Positions 30,378 through 40,007 are shown, counted from the first letter of the stretch. The stretch is 64,000 bases of DNA from JBBEAM01 sp040882845 (GCA_040882845.1 JBBEAM010000016.1:1-64000), one strand, 5' to 3'. Notes: a model not told the origin generated them from the letters alone. Made by a program: numbers and translations.

Positions 30378-30465
30378 AGTCGTCACATAATCATGTGATC
30401 CTGGCTTTCACAGACGCGGGAGAAGCAAGTAGACTGCTGCGGAGATTTGCTGGGAGCCTTAGATC

Positions 30466-30639
30466 ATGATGAAGAATCTGGAGAAACTGGTCGAAAAGGC
30501 CCGACAGGTTCGTATGACCGAAGCTCAGAGTGAAGAGCAGAGACTCAGCTTCGCCTACGGTAACACCAAGATCGAAAACAATGACATCACGCGCGAAACA
30601 GTCCAGCGGCAAGCCGAGGCGCTCAAGAAGCGGAAATGA
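30466..30639 (+). CDS. FicA/VbhA-like antitoxin
   Basis: A 57-aa protein directly before fic. It has a helical N-terminus and SFAYGNTKIENNDITRETV (residues 28-46), the hallmark of class I Fic inhibitors. The inhibitory glutamate is Glu37, which in this family projects into the Fic ATP site; Asn33 stands at the usual Ser/Thr position. The stop overlaps the fic ATG (ATGA), giving translational coupling. Two ATGs (30466 and 30469) are possible. The local base composition is less GC-rich than the surrounding genes. Confidence 0.85.
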   Translation: MMKNLEKLVEKARQVRMTEAQSEEQRLSFAYGNTKIENNDITRETVQRQAEALKKRK

Positions 30640-31307
30640 GCGGCGACGCCGGAGACCGCCACAGCCACGCGGATTCCGCCCAACTCATTACCAATCCTAA
30701 GGAAATCGCTGAGCGGGAAGCGCTCAATGGCTTGCGCCAGTTCGATGCCGGGATGGAGTCCGTCGAGACTTATCTCGACCCGGAACGACCCTTCAAACTC
30801 CGCCTTTCATTGATCTTGGAACTGCATCGCTGTGCCCTTGAGGGTATTAGCGCCTACGCGGGAAATTTTCGCCCCGGCGGTGTTGAGATCAAAGGGAGCG
30901 CCCACGAGCCGATCGGTGCACATCTTGTTGCGGCAAATGTTGAAGACCTCTGCGACTACGTAAATGACAATTGGACCGAGAAATCGGCCCTTCATCTGGC
31001 TGCTTACGTCCTTTGGAGACTTAACTGGATCCACCCCTTCGCCGATGGCAATGGAAGAACTTCGCGAATCCTGTCTTACGTCGTGCTCTGCCTGAAGCTT
31101 GGCTACAAGATTCCAGGTACACGAACCATTCCGGACCAGATTTCCGAAAACAAAAATCCTTATTATGAAGCCCTTGATGATGCGGATGCGCACGCCAAGG
31201 AAGGCCACATCGACACCTCAAAGCTGGAAGAATTGCTCTCCGAGCTGCTGGCGGCTCAACTTCTGAGTATTGTCGAGGAGGCGACTGGCAAACCAACAGA
31301 GATGTAG
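30636..31307 (+). CDS. fic: Fic family AMP-transferase toxin
   Basis: A 223-aa Fic-domain protein that would transfer AMP (or another nucleotide) to target proteins such as gyrase or topoisomerase IV, as described for class I Fic toxins. The catalytic loop is HPFADGNGRTSR, a full match to HxFx(D/E)GNGRxxR, with the flap before it in FRPGGVEIKGSAHEPI. The cognate antitoxin gene overlaps upstream. Codon use and GC level differ from the neighbouring uvrB and SDR genes, consistent with transfer. Confidence 0.93.
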   Translation: MSGDAGDRHSHADSAQLITNPKEIAEREALNGLRQFDAGMESVETYLDPERPFKLRLSLILELHRCALEGISAYAGNFRPGGVEIKGSAHEPIGAHLVAANVEDLCDYVNDNWTEKSALHLAAYVLWRLNWIHPFADGNGRTSRILSYVVLCLKLGYKIPGTRTIPDQISENKNPYYEALDDADAHAKEGHIDTSKLEELLSELLAAQLLSIVEEATGKPTEM

Positions 31308-31460
31308 CAGCAGGGACAAGCCGACTATCGACGCGTGGCGGGCGTTACCCCGCTTCATTCAAAAGCCCTATTCTCGAACACCCTCTGCGCGAACCTTGGG
31401 CTCTCGTCTCACAACGCCCATTTCCCCCTCAAGACACGGATCACATCGAGGAGAAATCCC

Positions 31461-32156
31461 ATGACCACCGCGCTGATCGTTGGGGCCGGCAGCGGCCTCT
31501 CCGCCTCTCTCGCCCGGCTGTTCTCCCGGGAGGGGATGACCGTGGCGCTGGCCGCCCGGGACACGGAGAAGCTCGCCGAACTCTGTAAGGAGACCGGCGC
31601 CTCCGCCCATGCCTGCGATGCCGGCGACGCGGAGCAGGTGGCCAAGCTCTTCGCCGATCTCGACAGCGGGCCCGGCGCGCCGGAACTGGCGGTCTACAAC
31701 CCCAGTGCCCGGCTGCGCGGGCCGCTGGTCGAGCTCGACCCGGCCGAGGTCGAGCGCGCGCTCAGGATCACCGCCTTCGGCGCCTTCCTGGTCGCGCAGC
31801 AGGCGGCCAAGCGGATGCTGGCGGCGGGCAAGGGCACGATCCTGCTGACCGGCGCCTCGGCCGGGGTCAAGGGCTACCCGCAGTCGGCGCCCTTCGCCAT
31901 GGGCAAGTTCGCGCTCAGGGGCCTCGCCCAGTCGATGGCCCGGGAGCTGCATCCCCAGAACGTCCACATCGGCCACGTCGTGATCGACGGCCAGATCGCC
32001 AATCCCGGGCGCAGCGGCTACCAACCCGACCCCGACAAGCCGGACGCCAAGCTCGACCCCGAGGCCATTGCCCGCCAGTACCTCAACCTGCACAGGCAGG
32101 AGCGCAGCGCCTGGGCCTGGGAGATCGAGCTGCGCCCCTGGGTGGAGCGCTTCTGA
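31461..32156 (+). CDS. Short-chain dehydrogenase/reductase family protein with Phe in place of catalytic Tyr
   Basis: A 231-aa Rossmann protein with the SDR cofactor motif TTALIVGAGSGLSASLARLF and the TGASAG serine region. The usual YxxxK catalytic pair reads FAMGK within SAPFAMGKFALRG, so the tyrosine is replaced by phenylalanine while the lysine is kept. It may be a non-classical reductase or a binding protein. The start at 31461 follows GAGGAG with 6 nt spacing; an upstream in-frame GTG would add 42 implausible residues. msrB follows. Confidence 0.85.
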   Translation: MTTALIVGAGSGLSASLARLFSREGMTVALAARDTEKLAELCKETGASAHACDAGDAEQVAKLFADLDSGPGAPELAVYNPSARLRGPLVELDPAEVERALRITAFGAFLVAQQAAKRMLAAGKGTILLTGASAGVKGYPQSAPFAMGKFALRGLAQSMARELHPQNVHIGHVVIDGQIANPGRSGYQPDPDKPDAKLDPEAIARQYLNLHRQERSAWAWEIELRPWVERF

Positions 32157-32235
32157 CGTCGACAGCGCGTAGGGGCCCTTGGCGGCGCGCCTTGCCGCGC
32201 TTATCTCCTGTGGAACCAACGAGAAGGAGAGAGCC

Positions 32236-32676
<441 letters not shown>

Positions 32677-32882
32677 AAATGACACCGAAAGACCGCTTGC
32701 TCTTCCCGCATTGAAACTGGCCGAGAGCGAACGTATCTAGTCCGAGAACCTGAGCCCTGGGCGCGAACCGCCCTCCCGCCGCAGCGCGGCGCTGGAAGTC
32801 ATCCAGGAAGTCTTCCCCCTATGCATTCACCCTGGCCCAACCGTTATAGCCCCGTGCCGCAAGCTTCCCCGGGCCGGGTACT

Positions 32883-33863
32883 ATGACCGCTCTGGTGATC
32901 GCCGGAGTCGAGGTCGTCGCCGGCCTCGCCCTGCTGATGCTGGGCGGCGAGTTGCTGCTGCGCGGCGGCGTGGCCCTGGCCAAGCGGCTCGGTATCCAGC
33001 CGCTGCTGATCGGCCTGACCGTGGTCGCCTGCGCCACCTCCATGCCGGAGCTGATGGTCACCCTGACCGCCGGCTTCCAGGGCGTCCCCGACATCGGCGT
33101 CGGCAACATCGTCGGCTCCAACATCGCCAACATCCTGCTGATCCTCGGCGCTGCCGCCCTGGTCTATCCGATCACCGCCCCGCGCGGCCTGGTGCGCCGC
33201 GACGGCATGGTGATGCTGGGGGCGACGGCGCTCTTCACGCTGATGGCCTGGTTCACCCCGGCGATGACCTGGATGCACGGCACGCTCTTCCTGGTGCTGC
33301 TCGTCGGGTACCTCTGGTGGAGCTATACGCTGGAATGCCACAAGACGGTCCCCGACCCCGGCGCCGAGACCACCGAGGCCATGGAACAGGCGCCGGATTC
33401 GATCTGGATCGCCGTGCTGCTGGTGATCGGCGGCGTGATCGGCCTCTTCGTCGGCTCCGAACTGCTGATCGAGGGGGCAATCTTCCTGGCCCGCCGCGGC
33501 GGGGTTTCCGACGCGGTGATCGGCCTGACTTTGGTCGCCATCGGCACCTCCCTGCCGGAGCTGGCGGCCTCGGTGGTGGCGGCGATGAAGCGGCATAGCG
33601 ACATCGCCATCGGCAACGTCATCGGCTCCAACATCTTCAATCTCCTGGGTATCTTCGGTGTGCTGGCGGTGGTGCACGACTTCACCGTTTCGATCGAGAT
33701 CCTGCGCGTCGATGTCTGGATCCTGCTGGCGGCGACGCTGCTGCTGCTCTTCATACTCGCCGCCGGCCGGCGCATTGGACGCGGCATCGGCCTGCTGTTC
33801 CTCGCGCTCTACGCCGGCTTCATCGTGATCCAGATCGACAGCATCAAGGTGCTGCTGCTGTGA
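32883..33863 (+). CDS. CaCA family calcium/sodium:cation antiporter
   Basis: A 326-aa inner-membrane antiporter with about ten membrane segments in two inverted halves. The alpha-repeats are GLTVVACATSMPELMVTL with GNIVGSNIANILLILG, and GLTLVAIGTSLPELAASV with GNVIGSNIFNLLGIFG. They carry the acidic ion-binding residues typical of YrbG-like Na+/Ca2+ exchangers. It is coupled to folB by a GTGA overlap. A 206-bp gap before it holds nothing recognisable. Confidence 0.93.
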   Translation: MTALVIAGVEVVAGLALLMLGGELLLRGGVALAKRLGIQPLLIGLTVVACATSMPELMVTLTAGFQGVPDIGVGNIVGSNIANILLILGAAALVYPITAPRGLVRRDGMVMLGATALFTLMAWFTPAMTWMHGTLFLVLLVGYLWWSYTLECHKTVPDPGAETTEAMEQAPDSIWIAVLLVIGGVIGLFVGSELLIEGAIFLARRGGVSDAVIGLTLVAIGTSLPELAASVVAAMKRHSDIAIGNVIGSNIFNLLGIFGVLAVVHDFTVSIEILRVDVWILLAATLLLLFILAAGRRIGRGIGLLFLALYAGFIVIQIDSIKVLLL

Positions 33864-34255
33864 GCGCCCGGGCAGCGGCGGGACCCAGCCTCAAGGTGGT
33901 GATCCGCGGCCTGATCGCCGAGGCCAGGATCGGCGTCGGCGCGGAGGAACGTGCGGCGCCGCAGCGGCTGCGCCTCGATCTCGAGCTGGCCGTCGCGCCG
34001 CCCGCCGATCTGGGTCCGGACTTCTCCGACGACATCGCCGCGGTCTATGACTACGGCGCGCTGCGCGCGCGGCTGCACGAACTCTGCCGCGGCAGCGCGG
34101 CGAAACTGCTCGAGACCCTGGCCGAGCGGATTGCCCGCGACTGCCTCTCAGATCCCCGGGTGCTGCGCGCCAGGGTGCGGATCGAAAAGCCTGACATCTT
34201 TCCCGACTGCGACGGGATCGGAGTCGAGATCGAACTGCCGTCCCCGAGCCGCTGA
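33860..34255 (+). CDS. folB: Dihydroneopterin aldolase
   Basis: Converts 7,8-dihydroneopterin to 6-hydroxymethyl-dihydropterin in folate synthesis. The 131-aa protein contains VIRGLIAEARIGVGAEER, DDIAAVYDYGALRARL and LAERIARDCLSDPRVLRAR, then the KPDIFPDCDGIGVEIE end. The start is GTG at 33860, overlapping the stop of the antiporter gene. The other folate genes are elsewhere. Confidence 0.92.
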   Translation: MSARAAAGPSLKVVIRGLIAEARIGVGAEERAAPQRLRLDLELAVAPPADLGPDFSDDIAAVYDYGALRARLHELCRGSAAKLLETLAERIARDCLSDPRVLRARVRIEKPDIFPDCDGIGVEIELPSPSR

Positions 34256-34727
34256 CGCTTCGCGGGACATTGCAACGGCAGGCGCTAAGAGATTGTCTTT
34301 TGGGCATCTTTACCGGCACAGAGCGAAAAAGTTGTGCACAGCGGCAAAGCCCGTGACATTCGAATGGCGGCACGGCCCGACGCCGAGCTTCTTTACCTAT
34401 TTGTGACAAAATGCCGGAGTTATTCGTTTATAAAACAATAGCTTAGATATTTGCCCATTTTTTAGGCAATGCGGAGAAGGGCTTGATTCCCTAGGCTCTT
34501 GTCTTCGGGTCGGGAGGATAGCCACAGGGTTATCCACAGATTCCGTGGACAGCCCGGAGCCGCGGGCCGAAGCGCCGAACGCGCAACGGAAGTCAAGCGC
34601 GAATCCGCCCCCGGGAGCGATTTTTCGAGACCGCCGCGGCGAGGCGGGCTTCGCTCTCCCCCGCCGGTCCAGGAATCTCGCGCGACGGCCTTTGCCCCGC
34701 GCCACGATCTGCTAAACAGAGAGCATC
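34256..34727. other. 472-bp intergenic region between folB and uvrC
   Basis: No gene is supported here. The middle part (about 34390-34470) is markedly AT-rich for this genome. A perfect DnaA-box sequence TTATCCACA lies at 34530-34538. It could hold the uvrC promoter. The remaining sequence shows no hairpin with a T-tract and no RNA signature that I recognise. Confidence 0.5.
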
Positions 34728-36833
34728 ATGAGCGAACGCGCCAAACCGGAAAAGGAGGGGGCCAAGCGTCCGACGGCGCGCGGCACGGCCGGCCGGGGCG
34801 CGCGCGGCCGGCGCCGCGGCAAGGATCTCTCCGAGGGCGGCAAGCGTTCCGGCATGGCCGAACCGGCCGCGCTCTACGAGGCTGCGCCGGAGATCGAACG
34901 CGGCGGCCTGGCCGAACCCGGCAAGCCGCGCAGCGGCGCCTCCCTCAAGCAGGGCGCCGAAGTGCTGCGCGACGCTCTCAAGACCCTGCCGAACGCACCC
35001 GGCGTCTACCGCATGCTCAACAAGCGCGGCGAAGCGCTCTACGTCGGCAAGGCGCGCGATCTGAAAAAGCGGGTCGTCACCTACACCCAGATCGCCAAGC
35101 TGCCGCACCGGCTGCAGCGCATGGTCGCCGAGACCGTCGACCTCGAGGTCGTGACCACCCACACCGAGGTCGAGGCGCTGCTGCTCGAGAGCAACCTGAT
35201 CAAGCGCCTGATGCCGCGCTACAACGTGCTGCTGCGCGACGACAAGTCCTTCCCCTACATCCTGCTGACCGGCGACCATCCGGTGCCGCGGATCGCCAAG
35301 CACCGCGGCGCCCAGACCCGGGAGGGCCGCTACTACGGCCCCTTCGCCTCGGCCGGCGCGGTCAATCGCACGGTGACCGCGCTGGAGAAGGCCTTCCTGC
35401 TGCGCTCCTGCTCCGACGCGGTCTACGACAGCCGCACCCGGCCCTGCCTGATGTACCAGATCAAGCGCTGCTCGGCCCCCTGCGTCGGGCGAATCTCGGA
35501 AGACGACTACCTCGGCCTGGTCGAGCAGGCCCGCGACTTCCTCACCGGCCGCTCCCAGGCGGTGCAGGACGAGCTCGCAGAGGCGATGCAGCAGGCCGCA
35601 GAGCGGCTCGACTACGAGGCGGCGGCGCGCTACCGCGACCGCATCCGCGCCCTGGCGCACATCCAGTCGCACCAGGACATCAATGTCGAGGGAGTCGAGG
35701 ACGCCGACGTCATGGCGGCGCACCAGGAGGGCGGGACCACCTGCGTCCAGGTGTTCTTCTTCCGGGCCGGACGCAACTATGGCAACCGGGCCTACTTCCC
35801 GAGCCATGACAAGACCTTAGGCCCGGCCGAGGTGCTGGCCGCCTTCGTCGCCCAGTTCTACGACAACAAGCCGGTCCCCAGGGAAGTGCTGGTCAGCCTG
35901 AGCCTGCCCGACCAGGGTCTGATCGCCGAGGCGCTGTCGAGCCGCGCCGGGGTCAGGATCCGGCTCAACGCCCCGCAGCGCGGCGCCCGCCGCAAGCTGA
36001 TGGACGCCGCCCTGACCAACGCCCGCGAGGCCCTGGGCCGCCGCCTCGCCGAGTCCAGCGCCCAGCGCAGCCTGCTCGAAGGCCTGGCCGAGCGCCTCGG
36101 CCTGGACGCCCCGCCGGAGCGGGTCGAGGTTTACGACAACAGCCATATCCAGGGCAGCAATCCCTATGGCGCGATGATCGTCGCCGGGCCCGAGGGTCTG
36201 CGCAAGAACGCCTACCGCAAATTCGCGATCCGCGGCGAAGGCAAGAAGAAGGGCAAGGAGCAGAGGGAAGGCCCGGCGGCCGGGCCCCCCAAGGGAGGCG
36301 ACGACTACGCGATGATGCGCGAGGTGCTGAGCCGCCGCTTCGCCCGCGCCCTGAAGGAGGATCCCGAGCGCGAGGAGGGCACCTGGCCGGATCTGGTGCT
36401 GCTCGATGGCGGCCGCGGCCAGCTCGAGGTCGCGCGCGAGGTCTTCGCCGATCTCGGCATCTCCGATCTCAACCTCGCCGCCGTCGCCAAGGGCCCGGAC
36501 CGCGACGCCGGGCGCGAGCGCATCTTCCTGCCGGACCGGCCGCCGCTGCTGCTCGAGCCGCGGGATCCGGTGCTCTATTTCATCCAGCGGCTGCGCGACG
36601 AGGCGCACCGCTTCGCCATCGGCAGCCACCGCGCCGGCCGCAGCAAGTCCCGCCTCACGTCCTCCCTCGACGAGGTGCCGGGCATCGGCGCCAAGCGCAA
36701 GAAGGCGCTGCTGCTGCGCTTCGGTTCAGCCCGCGCGGTCGAGCGCGCCGGCCTGTCCGACCTGGAAGCCGTTGACGGGATTAGCAAAACCGTCGCCAGG
36801 CGAATCTACGATCACTTTCATGGGACTGCCTGA
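34728..36833 (+). CDS. uvrC: Excinuclease ABC subunit UvrC
   Basis: Dual-incision nuclease of nucleotide excision repair. The 701-aa protein begins with a basic, probably disordered extension of about 80 residues that most UvrC proteins lack. A GIY-YIG domain follows (APGVYRMLNKRGEALYVGKA), then the UVR motif (LDYEAAARYRDRIRAL), the RNase H-like 3' or 5' incision domain (VEVYDNSHIQGSNPYGAMIV, LVLLDGGRGQLEVA) and C-terminal helix-hairpin-helix motifs (VPGIGAKRKKALLLRFG). A Lys/Gly-rich insert sits in the second nuclease domain. Confidence 0.97.
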   Translation: MSERAKPEKEGAKRPTARGTAGRGARGRRRGKDLSEGGKRSGMAEPAALYEAAPEIERGGLAEPGKPRSGASLKQGAEVLRDALKTLPNAPGVYRMLNKRGEALYVGKARDLKKRVVTYTQIAKLPHRLQRMVAETVDLEVVTTHTEVEALLLESNLIKRLMPRYNVLLRDDKSFPYILLTGDHPVPRIAKHRGAQTREGRYYGPFASAGAVNRTVTALEKAFLLRSCSDAVYDSRTRPCLMYQIKRCSAPCVGRISEDDYLGLVEQARDFLTGRSQAVQDELAEAMQQAAERLDYEAAARYRDRIRALAHIQSHQDINVEGVEDADVMAAHQEGGTTCVQVFFFRAGRNYGNRAYFPSHDKTLGPAEVLAAFVAQFYDNKPVPREVLVSLSLPDQGLIAEALSSRAGVRIRLNAPQRGARRKLMDAALTNAREALGRRLAESSAQRSLLEGLAERLGLDAPPERVEVYDNSHIQGSNPYGAMIVAGPEGLRKNAYRKFAIRGEGKKKGKEQREGPAAGPPKGGDDYAMMREVLSRRFARALKEDPEREEGTWPDLVLLDGGRGQLEVAREVFADLGISDLNLAAVAKGPDRDAGRERIFLPDRPPLLLEPRDPVLYFIQRLRDEAHRFAIGSHRAGRSKSRLTSSLDEVPGIGAKRKKALLLRFGSARAVERAGLSDLEAVDGISKTVARRIYDHFHGTA

Positions 36834-36898
36834 ATCCCACCGCCTATGCTAGAAGACGAAACATGACAGAGAGCGGACTCCGGCACCGAAGAGGAACC

Positions 36899-37450
36899 AT
36901 GGCCCAAAGCCTGCCCAACCTGCTGACCGCGGCGCGGATCGTCGCGATTCCGCTGATCGTCGGCCTGTTGTTTCTCGACGGCGGCGTGGCCCGCTGGGCC
37001 GCCTTCGTGATTTTCGTCGGCGCGGCGGTGACCGACTATTTCGACGGCCTGGCGGCACGGCGCCTCAAGGTGGTGACGCCGCTCGGCCGCTTCCTCGACC
37101 CGATCGCGGACAAGCTGCTGGTCGCCGCGGTGATCGTCGCCCTGGTCGCCGTCGGCAAGCTCGGCGGCTGGCTGGTCGCCGCCGCCATCCTGATGCTCTG
37201 CCGCGAGCTGCTGGTTTCCGGCCTGCGCGAATACCTGGCCGAACTCGGCGTGCCCCTGCCGGTCAGCCGTCTGGCCAAGTGGAAGACCACGCTGCAGCTG
37301 ATCGCCCTGGGCGGTTTGATCGTCGCCCTGCCCGGCAGCTTCCTGTTCTGGCTCGCCGAGGCCGGGTTCTGGGTCGCCACTGCGCTGACCCTGATCACCG
37401 GCTGGGACTATCTGCGGGTCGGCCTGCGCGAGATGGTGGCCCGGTCATGA
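36899..37450 (+). CDS. pgsA: CDP-diacylglycerol-glycerol-3-phosphate 3-phosphatidyltransferase
   Basis: Makes phosphatidylglycerol phosphate in the inner membrane. The 183-aa protein has the CDP-alcohol phosphatidyltransferase motif DG-x2-AR-x8-G-x3-D-x3-D, seen as DGLAARRLKVVTPLGRFLDP followed by IADK. Several hydrophobic segments follow. The start at 36899 has GAGGAA upstream. It lies in the uvrC-pgsA-mobB-moeA-moaD-moaE run, a common alphaproteobacterial order. Confidence 0.96.
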   Translation: MAQSLPNLLTAARIVAIPLIVGLLFLDGGVARWAAFVIFVGAAVTDYFDGLAARRLKVVTPLGRFLDPIADKLLVAAVIVALVAVGKLGGWLVAAAILMLCRELLVSGLREYLAELGVPLPVSRLAKWKTTLQLIALGGLIVALPGSFLFWLAEAGFWVATALTLITGWDYLRVGLREMVARS

Positions 37451-37463
37451 AAGCCGGCGCGTC

Positions 37464-37982
37464 ATGAAAGTCCTGGGCCTCGCCGGCTGGAGCGGCAGCG
37501 GCAAGACCACTCTGGTCTGCGCCCTGATTCCTGAGCTGACCGCGCGCAGCTACCGGGTTTCGACGGTCAAGCATGCCCATCACAACTTCGACGTCGACAC
37601 CCCCGGCAAGGACTCCTACGAGCACCGCCAGGCCGGCGCCAGCGAGGTGCTGGTCTCCTCGGCCAGGCGCTGGGCCTTGATGCACGAGCTGCGCGACGAG
37701 GAGGAGCCGAGCGTCGAGGCGCTGCTGGCAAAGCTTGCTCCGGTCGACCTGGTGCTGATCGAGGGCTTCAAGAAGGAAGCGCACGACAAGCTGGAGGTCT
37801 ATCGCCGCGATCTCGGCAAGCCGCTGCTGGCCGCTGAGGACCCTGCCATCGTCGCGGTGCTGAGTCCTGGACCGGTGCCCGAGACGGCGCGGCCGGTGAT
37901 CGACCTCGACGACATCGCCGCCATCGCCGACTTCGTGGAAGCCCACTGCGGCCTCGCCGGAGCGAACCGCAGGAGGGCCTGA
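37464..37982 (+). CDS. mobB: Molybdopterin-guanine dinucleotide biosynthesis protein MobB
   Basis: GTP-binding adaptor in molybdenum cofactor maturation. The 172-aa protein has a P-loop (GLAGWSGSGKTTLVCALI), STVKHAHHNFDVDTPGKDSY, and the LVLIEGFKKEAHDKLEVYR switch-like region. It follows pgsA by 13 bp and precedes moeA by 3 bp, so these genes share a transcript. MsrP in this window is a likely client of the cofactor. Confidence 0.95.
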   Translation: MKVLGLAGWSGSGKTTLVCALIPELTARSYRVSTVKHAHHNFDVDTPGKDSYEHRQAGASEVLVSSARRWALMHELRDEEEPSVEALLAKLAPVDLVLIEGFKKEAHDKLEVYRRDLGKPLLAAEDPAIVAVLSPGPVPETARPVIDLDDIAAIADFVEAHCGLAGANRRRA

Positions 37983-37985
37983 GCC

Positions 37986-39248
37986 ATGGCGCAGCTGACC
38001 GACGACTGCTTCGCCCACGGCGGTGCCCTGCTGCGCCTGGATGACGCGCTGAGGCTGCTCGGCGAGCGCCTCAGCGTGGTCGCCGAAACCGAGGAGCTGG
38101 CGTTGCCGGACTGCCTGGGCCGGGTCCTGGCGGAAGACGTGACCTGCGCCTTCGACGTGCCGCCCAGCGACAACTCCGCAGTCGACGGCTACGCCGTCTT
38201 TTTCGACGACCTCGATCCTGAGCAGGAGGCCCGCCTGCCAGTGGCCGGCCGGGTCACCGCCGGCCATCCGCTGCAGGCTGTGGCGGAGCGCGGCACGGCG
38301 ATCCGCATCTTCACCGGCGCCCTGATGCCCGAAGGACCGGACACGGTGATGATGCAGGAGGACTGCGACCTCGCGGACGATGGCAGCAGCGTCGTCATCC
38401 GCCCCGGCATCAAGCGCGGCGCCAACCGGCGCAAACGCGGCGAGGACATCGCCGCCGGCAGCGTCGTGCTGCACGCCGGACAGCGCCTGCGCCCGCCGGA
38501 CCTGGGGCAGGCGGCGGCGAGCGGGCGGCGCAGCCTGGTCGTTCGCCAAGCGCTGCGGGTCGCGCTGTTTTCCACCGGCGACGAGCTGCGCGAGCCGGGC
38601 GAGCCGCTCGAACCGGGACAGATCTACGATTCCAACCGCTACGGCATTGCCGGGCTGCTGCGCGGCCTCGGCTGCCAGGTCACCGACCTGGGCATCCTGG
38701 CCGACAAGCGCGAGGCGATCCAAGCGGCGCTCGCCGCGGCGGCCGAGCGCCACGACCTGATCGTCACCTCCGGCGGCGTGTCGGTCGGCGAGGAGGATCA
38801 CGTCAAACAGGCGGTCGAGGCGCTGGGGGCGCTGCACGCCTGGCGGCTGGCGATCAAGCCCGGGCGGCCGATCGCCTTCGGCCAGGTCGGGCGTGTGCCC
38901 TTCGTCGGCCTGCCGGGCAACCCGGCAGCGGTGATGGTGACCTTTCTCAACATCGTCCGGCCGCTGCTGCTGCGCCTGCTCGGCGCCAGCGAGCTGGAGC
39001 CGCAGCGCTTCGCCGTGCGCACCGCCTTCGCTCACAGGAAGAAGAAGGACCGCCGCGAATGGATCCGCGCCAGCCTGCGGCGCAACGGCGGCGGCGAGAT
39101 CGAGGCGGTAAAATTTCCCCGCGAGGGCGCCGGGATACTCTCCTCCCTGGTCGAGAGCGACGGCCTGGTTGAGCTGCCCGAGGAGATGACCCACCTTGAG
39201 GAGGGTAGCATGGTGACCTTCCTGCCCTTCTCGGAGGTGATGACGTGA
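37986..39248 (+). CDS. moeA: Molybdopterin molybdenumtransferase MoeA
   Basis: Inserts molybdate into adenylylated molybdopterin. The 420-aa protein has the domain order of MoeA: LGRVLAEDVTCAFDVPPSDN with SAVDGYAV, IRIFTGALMPEGPDTVMMQE, the MoCF_biosyn core STGDELREPG with VTSGGVSVGEEDHVKQA, the FGQVGRVPFVGLPGNPAAVM motif, and the C-terminal domain IV. It overlaps moaD by 4 bp. Confidence 0.97.
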   Translation: MAQLTDDCFAHGGALLRLDDALRLLGERLSVVAETEELALPDCLGRVLAEDVTCAFDVPPSDNSAVDGYAVFFDDLDPEQEARLPVAGRVTAGHPLQAVAERGTAIRIFTGALMPEGPDTVMMQEDCDLADDGSSVVIRPGIKRGANRRKRGEDIAAGSVVLHAGQRLRPPDLGQAAASGRRSLVVRQALRVALFSTGDELREPGEPLEPGQIYDSNRYGIAGLLRGLGCQVTDLGILADKREAIQAALAAAAERHDLIVTSGGVSVGEEDHVKQAVEALGALHAWRLAIKPGRPIAFGQVGRVPFVGLPGNPAAVMVTFLNIVRPLLLRLLGASELEPQRFAVRTAFAHRKKKDRREWIRASLRRNGGGEIEAVKFPREGAGILSSLVESDGLVELPEEMTHLEEGSMVTFLPFSEVMT

Positions 39249-39496
39249 AGCTGCTGTATTTCGCCTGGCTGAAGACCAAGACCGGCTGTGCCGAGGAGGA
39301 GGTGGAGCTCCCGGGCGACGTCACCACGGTCGCCGAACTGACCGCCTGGCTGAAGACCCGCAGCCCCGGCCATGCAGCCGCTCTGGCCGACGAGAAGGCG
39401 ATCCGCATCGCCGTCAACCAGGCCTACGCCAAGCCCGGCGACAGGGTCTCGGACGGCGACGAGGTTGCGCTCTTCCCGCCGGTGACGGGAGGCTGA
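39245..39496 (+). CDS. moaD: Molybdopterin synthase sulfur carrier subunit MoaD
   Basis: An 83-aa ubiquitin-like protein that carries sulfur as a C-terminal thiocarboxylate. It ends in the required Gly-Gly (FPPVTGG). It begins with beta-strand MKLLYFAWLKTKTG. It overlaps moeA (ATGA) and is followed after 1 bp by moaE, its partner subunit. Confidence 0.96.
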   Translation: MKLLYFAWLKTKTGCAEEEVELPGDVTTVAELTAWLKTRSPGHAAALADEKAIRIAVNQAYAKPGDRVSDGDEVALFPPVTGG

Positions 39497-39497
39497 G

Positions 39498-39986
39498 ATG
39501 GCGATCCGGGTGCAGCGCGAGGACTTCGATCTCGGCACCGAGCTGAAGGCGCTGACCGCCGGCCGCAACGACATCGGCGGCCTGGCAAGCTTCGTCGGCC
39601 TGGTCCGCGACATGGCCCCCATCGAGGGAGAGGTTCAGGAAATTTCCGCCATGACCCTGGAGCACTATCCCGGCATGACCGAAAAGCTGCTCGAGGAGAT
39701 CGACCGGGAAGCCCATGACCGCTGGCCGCTGCAGGCGAGCCTGATCGTCCACCGCTACGGGCGCATGGAACCGGGCGAGCAGATCGTGCTGGTCGCCGCC
39801 GCCTCGGCGCACCGCGACGCCGCCTTCGAGGCCTGCCGCTTCCTGATCGACTGGCTGAAGACCAAGGCGCCGTTCTGGAAGCTCGAGGACCTCAAGCACG
39901 GCGAGGCCAAGTGGGTCGAGGCGCGCGACAGCGACGACCGAACCGCCGCACGCTGGAGCCGCAAGCCCGACGACGCCGCCGAGTAA
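39498..39986 (+). CDS. moaE: Molybdopterin synthase catalytic subunit MoaE
   Basis: Large subunit of molybdopterin synthase; converts precursor Z to molybdopterin using MoaD thiocarboxylate. The 162-aa protein has FVGLVRDMAPIEGEVQ, LEHYPGMTEKLLEEI, VHRYGRMEPGEQIVLVAAAS, and the C-terminal KTKAPFWKLE with its catalytic lysine. It is the last gene of the uvrC-to-moaE run. The ilvE-type gene converges on it. Confidence 0.96.
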   Translation: MAIRVQREDFDLGTELKALTAGRNDIGGLASFVGLVRDMAPIEGEVQEISAMTLEHYPGMTEKLLEEIDREAHDRWPLQASLIVHRYGRMEPGEQIVLVAAASAHRDAAFEACRFLIDWLKTKAPFWKLEDLKHGEAKWVEARDSDDRTAARWSRKPDDAAE

Positions 39987-40007
39987 CGCCGCGACCGCAC
40001 AAGAAAA

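Noticed and set aside
34256..34727. Possible replication origin (AT-rich stretch and one TTATCCACA)
   Set aside because: Only one perfect DnaA box was found, no box cluster and no origin-linked genes (dnaA, hemE, parAB, gidA) nearby.
34499..34727. Open frame running into uvrC from upstream in another reading frame
   Set aside because: It lacks a ribosome binding site and resembles no protein; uvrC has a clear ATG at 34728.
37395..39194. Long minus-strand frame opposite mobB and moeA
   Set aside because: No motif, and both plus-strand genes are complete with strong signatures.
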